From JBBKWQ01 sp037969115 (lineage in GTDB: Bacteria; Actinomycetota; Acidimicrobiia; Acidimicrobiales; Ilumatobacteraceae): a stretch of 11,216 nt of DNA. The stretch is from contig JBBKWQ010000244.1 of NCBI GenBank assembly GCA_037969115.1, forward strand, positions 1-11,216, in the 5' to 3' direction. This document shows, one piece after another, positions 1 through 6,700 of this stretch (positions are counted from its first letter, which is position 1; each line of letters begins with the position of its first letter). The notes beneath the pieces are model-generated. The model was given only the letters and a program-made list of their open reading frames with translations. It had not been told where the DNA came from and did not search any database. The translations under genes and the position numbers were made by a program.

Positions 1-702
1 ACACCGGTGCATGGTTCGGCGACGTTCAGCAGTTTCTACGTCAACTACACACCGGCGGCCGGGTTCTCCGGTGTCGAAACCCTCACCTACACCCTGCGCG
101 ACAGCCACGGCCTCACCACCACCGGGCTCCTCACGGTGCTCGTCGCCACGACCGGTGACCAACCGCCGATCGCGCAGTCGAGGAACTACGCGCTGGAGGC
201 AGGGAGCACGCTGCCCATCACGTTGTCGGCCGTCGACCCGAACGGCCAGCCCCTCACGTGGACGCTCGTCACGCCACCGTTCGGTCTGTTGATCGGGGCG
301 CTCACCGGCGCTGCGCCGCAGCTGACGTACACGGCGCCGACCAATCGCGCGTCGGACGCGTTCGTCTACGAGGTGAGCGACGGCACGCTCACTGCCCAGG
401 CCACGATCACGTTCACCATCCTGCGACCGAACGTGCCGCCCGTGGCCCAGGACGACGTCGCCACGACCACCCAGGAGACGGCGGTGGTCATCGACGTCCT
501 CGCCGGCGACACCGATGCCGACGGCGACATCCTGTCGGTCGCCGGCTGGACCAACGGCACCCACGGCGACGTGACCTGCTCGGCGACGGACTGCACGTAC
601 ACGCCCGAGCCCGGGTACTTCGGCAACGACTCGTTCACCTACGTCGTGGTCGATGGCTTCGGCGGCGCAGCGCAGGCGACGGTGAGAGTCACCATCGATC
701 CG
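1..702 (+). repeat. N-terminal cadherin/VCBS-like repeats (one partial, two complete)
   Basis: Three consecutive beta-sandwich repeats of roughly 90 residues. The first is cut by the window edge (bases 1-156) and keeps only its second half, with the signature YTPAAGFSGVETLTYTLRD. The second spans 157-432 and starts QPPIAQS. The third spans 433-702, starts VPPVAQDD, carries a calcium-type DTDADGD motif and ends with YTPEPGYFGNDSFTYVVVDG. The pattern (PPVA..D at the start, hG in the middle, YTP..gf.G.DsFtY.v.D near the end) is that of cadherin-like/VCBS repeats in bacterial adhesins. The third repeat has an extra cysteine pair, C193 and C198. Confidence 0.85.
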
Positions 703-3700
703 TCACCGATCTCGGCGAGCCTGACGTCGGCGACGCCGACAACAGGCCCGGGCGCGACATCGATCAGGCTCAGCGACATTCCGTATGAGCGCATGCGCAC
801 GCTCGACGTCGATGTGTCGAACGCCCCGTTCCTGCGGCGGTCCCCGTTCCTGCGACGGTCCCCGTTCTTGCGACGGTCCCCGTTCCTCCGGCGATCGCCG
901 ATCTCGGACTTCGCACCGTTCCTTCGGCGCTCGCCGACTTCCGGCACACCGTTGTCGGAGATTCCGGTCGACTACCCCGGTGGATGGCCGGCGCTCCTCG
1001 CCGGCACCGTGCTGGCCGGGCGACCGACCCAGAGCGTCACATTTGTCGAATTCTTGTCGCTCTACGACCCGCCCGGACCACCGACTGTGGCCCTTCAGAA
1101 CCTGACGGTTGAAGACCTGTCGTTCTTCGACGGTACGTCGTTCGCGGACGGTTCGCCGGCGGGCTTCCTCCTGGGTGCCACGCCGATCGTCGACGTTCGC
1201 TACGGCGCTCAGACCTGGTGTGAGCGACTCGTCGCCGATACCGGCGGCGACGCGACATGCTCGCTGCTCGGGATCGGCGCCGCCACCACCTTGCTCGAAC
1301 TCGACGTCGATGCCGACGCGGCGGCGGTCCTGGCAGAACACCCGGATCTGCGCCGCATGCCCCTGTCCTCCAACTTCGGCGTCTTCGTCGGCGCACCCGT
1401 GCTCGACGCTCGGTTGAACGAGCTCAACCTGTTCGCCACCGACATCGGGCAGGTCGGCGTCAGCGCGGCGATCGACGCCTTCGCCCCGGTCGGAGCCGTC
1501 CGGATCGCCGACATACCCGTCAACGACACCAACCCCGACGACGGCGGCTACGGCCGTCGCGACCTCGTGGTCGATTGCGCACAGGGCTTCGACTGTTCTG
1601 GTGGGGCAACGCTGGAGCAGGCTCGGTCGGCTGGTGTGCTGAGACCTGGTGCCAAGCTGCAGGACGTCGGCCGCGCCTTCGCCGACCACACGGTCGCAGG
1701 CGATCCGTTGATCTCGCTGGCGCAGATCGCCTCGGCGTTGCCGGCCACTCTCGACGTCAACGACGTCATCGTCGGTTCGCTCGATCAGAGCGACTTCCCG
1801 TGGGAAGACGTCGACCTCACGACCGCCGGCCTGCAGCAGTTCGCTCGCACCGGAGCAACCCTCGACTGGAGCTTGAGGGTCAACATCGACAGTTCGCGGG
1901 CGGGCGCAGGGCCGTTCGCCACCACGGTCACCGTCACACTGCCACCGGGATTCGGTTACTTCTCGCCGAACCCGGTTCGCCCTGCCCCGTCGGAACTGAA
2001 CTCGTTCGCTCCGTCGGTCGGTTCGGTGACAGGCCCAGCCGTGACCAATCGCACGGGCGGCCAGGTGCTCGTCTGGAGCATTGCCGACGTCGCGGTCGAC
2101 ACCGACTACACACTGTCGTTCCGCACGACTCCCGGCCTCGAGCTCGGCCAGGCCCGCGCCGTCGCCAAGGTCGAGATCGCCAATGGGGCCAGCACCACAT
2201 CGGCCGTGGTCGGCGTCGTCGACACGGGCGACGCGTCCTCAGACCCTGCGACGGCATTGCCCGTACAGAGCGACGTCCTGTATCTCGGCTACGTCGATCG
2301 CGCCGACGACCTCGACCTGTACGGCTTCGCCCCGACACCGCTGGCCCAGGTCGGCGTGCGCCTCAGCCACCTCGAAGGAGACGGTGATCTCGTCGTCTAC
2401 GGCCCTGCCACCGACCGTCCTGGCACCTCCCCGTCACCGGTCGCCACCCGGACGGCCACGCCGGCCACGCCGCCGCTCGCCGCAGAGGACCTCGACATCT
2501 CCGGTGCTGCCTACGCCCCCGAACCCGACACCGACGCGGGCGTCCCGGTGATCGACGGTCTCACGGTCGTCGGTCGATCCGCAGCTCGCAACACCGACCT
2601 CGAGGCCGTCGATGCCGTCGAACCCGACCTGTTGCAGGTCAGCTCGTACAACTCGTCAACGTCGAACAAGCCGTACGTGCTGCGCGTTCGCCAAGTCGAC
2701 CCTCCGCCAACCCCGACGTGTTCGGCCTACGCCCGCTCCGGCGGATCGCCCGGCGTACTCCCTGATCTCACTGCGTTGCGGCCGGACCTGGCGACGATCG
2801 TTCTCGTCAACCGCGAGCGATTGGGCGACACCTTCGGTGACACTGCTGCCGCCGACGTGATCAGCGCGTTGTCGTCGTTCGTGTCGCGAACCGACGTCCG
2901 GGGCATCGTCATCCCCGTCGAGGGAGATCCGGGCATCGCGGCGGCCTATGAAGCGTGGAACGCCAACCCGTGCCGGACCGACGGGGCCAACAAGGTCGTC
3001 AACGAGATCACCCGACTGGTCGTCGGCATCCGCAATGGAGCGCTACCGGGCGTCGTCGCCCATCCGTCGTTGCAGAACGTCCTGATCGTCGGCGGGGACG
3101 ACATCGTGCCGATGGCCCGCCTCGACGACACCACGCGCGTCGGCAACGAGACCGGCTACGCCGACACGTTCGACGTCAACGGTTCGTATTACGGCGCGTT
3201 GAGCAGCAGTCACTTCCTGAGCGACGATCCCTATGGCGACCTCGACCCCATCCAGTGGGCCACCCGCCGGCTGTACGTTCCCGAGCTCGCGCTCGGGCGC
3301 CTCGTCGAGTCGCCGACCCAGATCGTCGCCCAGATCGACGCGTTCGGCGCTGCCAACGGCCGACTCGACGCGAGTCGCGCCTACGCCGCAGGGTACGACT
3401 TCATGACCGACGGGGCGAGCTCGGTGCGCGAAGCGTTGTCGGCCTCGTTGTCGTCGGCGAACGGCGCCCCGGCAACCGTCACGGGTCCGGCCAACGAATC
3501 GACCTGGACCGGCGGCGATCTGCTCGCGGACCTGACTGGACCGCCGTCGCCGACGATCGGGGCCGTGTTCGGGCACTTCGATCACACGGCCCTCGAGACG
3601 CCGGCGGGGGACCCGGTCACCGCCGCCGATCTGGCTGCCGCGCTTCCCGACGGCGCCCGCCTCGTGTTCTCGATGGGTTGCCACTCCGGTCTCGCCGTCT

Positions 3701-6700
3701 CGGATGCGTCGGTGGGTGGTGGCGCGATCGCCGACGATCTTGCCGCTGCGCTGACCGCCCGCGGAGCCGCGTACCTGGCGGCGACCGGGTTCGGGTATGG
3801 CGATCAGGTCAGTGTCGGCCTGCATGAACGGCTGATGACGCTGTTCGCTGCCGAACTCGACGGCTCGGTGTCGGTCGGCGACGCGCTCCGCAACGCCAAG
3901 CAGCGGTACTTCGCGAGCCAGGGGCTGTACGGCGCCTATGACGAGAAGGCGCTTTCGAGCACCATCCTCTACGGCTTCCCGATGTTCGCCGTCGGCACCG
4001 AGCGGCCGGTGAGGCCCACGCCACCGAATCAGACGGCCACGCCGGTTGCCGGAGCCAGCGGTCTGTCGTCGGTCGCCTACAGCCAGGACTTCACGTTCGT
4101 CGCGCGAACCGGTGACACCGGCGGATGGTACGAAGCCGACGCTGGAACCGGCCCGCAGCTGCCGCAGATCACTGCCAGCCGTCCTGTCCAACCACGCGCT
4201 GACACCGACGTCACCGCAGCTGCCGCCGACGGCTCGTTGTTGCCGGCCCACGGTGCGGTGGTGAGTGGCCTTCGGATCGGCCAGGTCGTCGCCAACTTCG
4301 ACGCAGCGTTCAGCCGCCCGACGCTCGACAACGCAGCGGGTGAGCCCGAACCGGCGAACTCGGTCGCCGCGTTCCCGACCCGGCTGGCAGGGGTGACGAC
4401 CGCCAGCGACACCCAGGGTCTGGTTGGTCCGGATGGCATCGTTCAGCGACAGCAGCTGGTGCTGATGCCGGGCCAGTTCGTCTCGCCGGCGATATCCGCT
4501 GGATCGGCACGTGGCACACAAGTGCTCTTCGACCGAATGTCAGGCGACGTGTACTACTCGGCATCCACCGACTGGACCGCCCCCAAGGTCGGCGACGTCA
4601 CATTGCGGCGAGCGCCCGGCGATCCGTCGGCGGAGGTCTCGGTCGACGCATCGGATGCATCGGGCATCCTTCGAGTGATCGCGCTGTTGCAGGCCGGCGG
4701 CGAATGGCAATCGCTCGACCTGACGGCTGGAGGCGGTGGGTACGTGGGGGTGCTGCCGGTCCCCTCCACGATCGCCAACGAACAGATCCGAGTCGTCGTG
4801 CAGGTCGTCGACATGGCGGGCAACGTTTCGTGGGCAGCGAACAAGGGACCCGGGTTTGCGCCGACACCACCGCCACCGCCACCACCGACCGTGACCCTGT
4901 CGCCGTCGGTCCCTGCCTCGGGGTGGTTCACTGCGGCACCAGAGTTGACGGTCTCGGGCGCACCAGGCGTCACCTTCGACGTGACGATCGACGGTGGTCC
5001 GAGGGTGACCTACCTCGGGCCGGTCACGCCTGCTGGTCTCAGTGACGGGTCCCACGTCGTCGAGGTGCTCGGTTCCGACGGCAGCCGCGCGCTCGTCACC
5101 ATCCGCATCGACAGCACGCCACCAGTGATCAGCGTGGCGTTCGCGCCGCCGGCCAACAGCGCCGGATGGCACAACCGCACCGTGACGTCGTCATTCACCT
5201 GCACGGACTCGGCGTCCGGGATTGCGAGCTGTCCAGAGCCCACGTCGACCGGCACCGACGAAGGGCTCGCCATCACCGTCAACGGTACCGCCACCGACCT
5301 CGTCGGGCTGACCACGACACTGACCCGTGCAATCAACGTCGACCGGACGCCACCGACCGTGCCCGTCGTGTCACTCGACCCGCCGAACCCCACCGTCGAT
5401 CAGGCCACCGAACTGGTCGCGATGTCGTCCGACACCCTGTCCGGCATCGTCGGCGGTGAATGGTGGATCGGCGTCGACCCGGGGCAGGGCAATGCGACAC
5501 CGCTCAGCGTCTCTGCGTCGTCGCTGAGTTCGCTGATACCGGCCGGCCTGGCCGTCGGGTCGTACGTGGTGTCAGCGCGCTCGCTCGACACCGCCGGCAA
5601 CTGGAGTGATGTCGGGTCCGGCACGCTGAACGTGATGTCGGCAGGCAACTCGGTGCCCGTGGCCATGCCGTCGAGCATTGCGACCCTGGAGGATGTGGCG
5701 GTCGGGATCCTTCTGGAAGGCAGCGATCCCGACGTCACCGACACGCTGACGTTCGCAGTGGCGACACAGCCCAGCCACGGCACATTGTCGGGGACGGCGC
5801 CGGATCTCGTGTACACGCCGGACCCGGACTTCAACGGTTCCGACTCGTTCACGTTCACCGTGAGCGATGCGACCTCGACGTCGGATCCAGCGACCGTCGC
5901 GATCGAGGTGACCCCTCAAAACGATCCGCCGACGATCTCGACGCCGATGTCGCTCGCCGGAGTCGAGGGTGCCTCGACACCGATCACGGCGACGATCGGC
6001 GACGTCGATGGCGACTCCGTGGCGGTGACATGGACCGTGGCCGGCGGGCTGGACGTCGATGCGGGTGCAGGCTGTGAGATCGCGGACCTCGCCGAGACGA
6101 CCATCGGGTGTTCCGACGACGGCACCTTCGCCATCGTGGCGACGGCATCGGACGGTCGAGGTGGCCTCGCGTCAGCCGACACCACGCTGCTGGTGGTGAA
6201 CGCCGACCCCGCGGTCGTGATCATCGGGGTCCCGCCGGGACCGGTACCTCTGGGCGGATCTGCCAACCTGACGGCGTCGATCATCGATCCGGGTACCAAT
6301 GACACCCATACCTGCAGCGTCGACTGGGGCGACGGATCCTCCACCGCGGGCACAGTGACGGCCGGGGCGTGCACGGCGACCCACACCTACGACAGCGCTG
6401 CGACGAACACGGTCGTCGTCACCGCAACCGACGACGACGGCGGGAGCGGCACTGCGGCGACGACGATCGTGGTCGCACCGTCGAATCGCGTTCCCACCGC
6501 GGATCCGATCGTCGTGTCGACCCCGGAAGACACAGCGACATCGATCGTCCTCTCGGGGAACGACCCTGATGGCGATGACCTGTCGTTCGACATCGTGACG
6601 GCTCCGACCCACGGCGTCTTGACTGGTTCGGGCGCCGACCGTGTCTACACGCCCGCACCCGACTACCACGGCCAGGACACCTTCACCTTCACGGCCGACG

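Noticed and set aside
7..9. GTG at base 7 as the start of the giant gene
   Set aside because: The frame is open to base 1 and the codon lies within a cadherin-like repeat whose first half is absent, so the gene must begin upstream.
826..936. CRISPR array or nucleotide-level direct repeat
   Set aside because: The 18-base units are contiguous, in frame, without spacers and conserved as peptide rather than as DNA, so this is a protein repeat.
703..1689. 328-codon minus-strand open frame opposite the PFLRRS region
   Set aside because: Low-complexity composition mirroring the sense repeat, no recognisable motif, and the sense frame has a synonymous-only repeat pattern that shows which strand is coding.
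1257..2387. 376-codon plus-strand frame overlapping the giant gene
   Set aside because: Extremely Arg-rich translation typical of an off-frame reading of high-GC DNA; the overlapping main frame has recognisable DUF11-like and PPC-like patterns.
3043..4521. 492-codon open frame on the minus strand opposite the peptidase region
   Set aside because: Its translation is Arg/Gly/Val-rich with no domain pattern, and it is fully antisense to a clear C25-like coding region. Long shadow frames are expected at this GC content.
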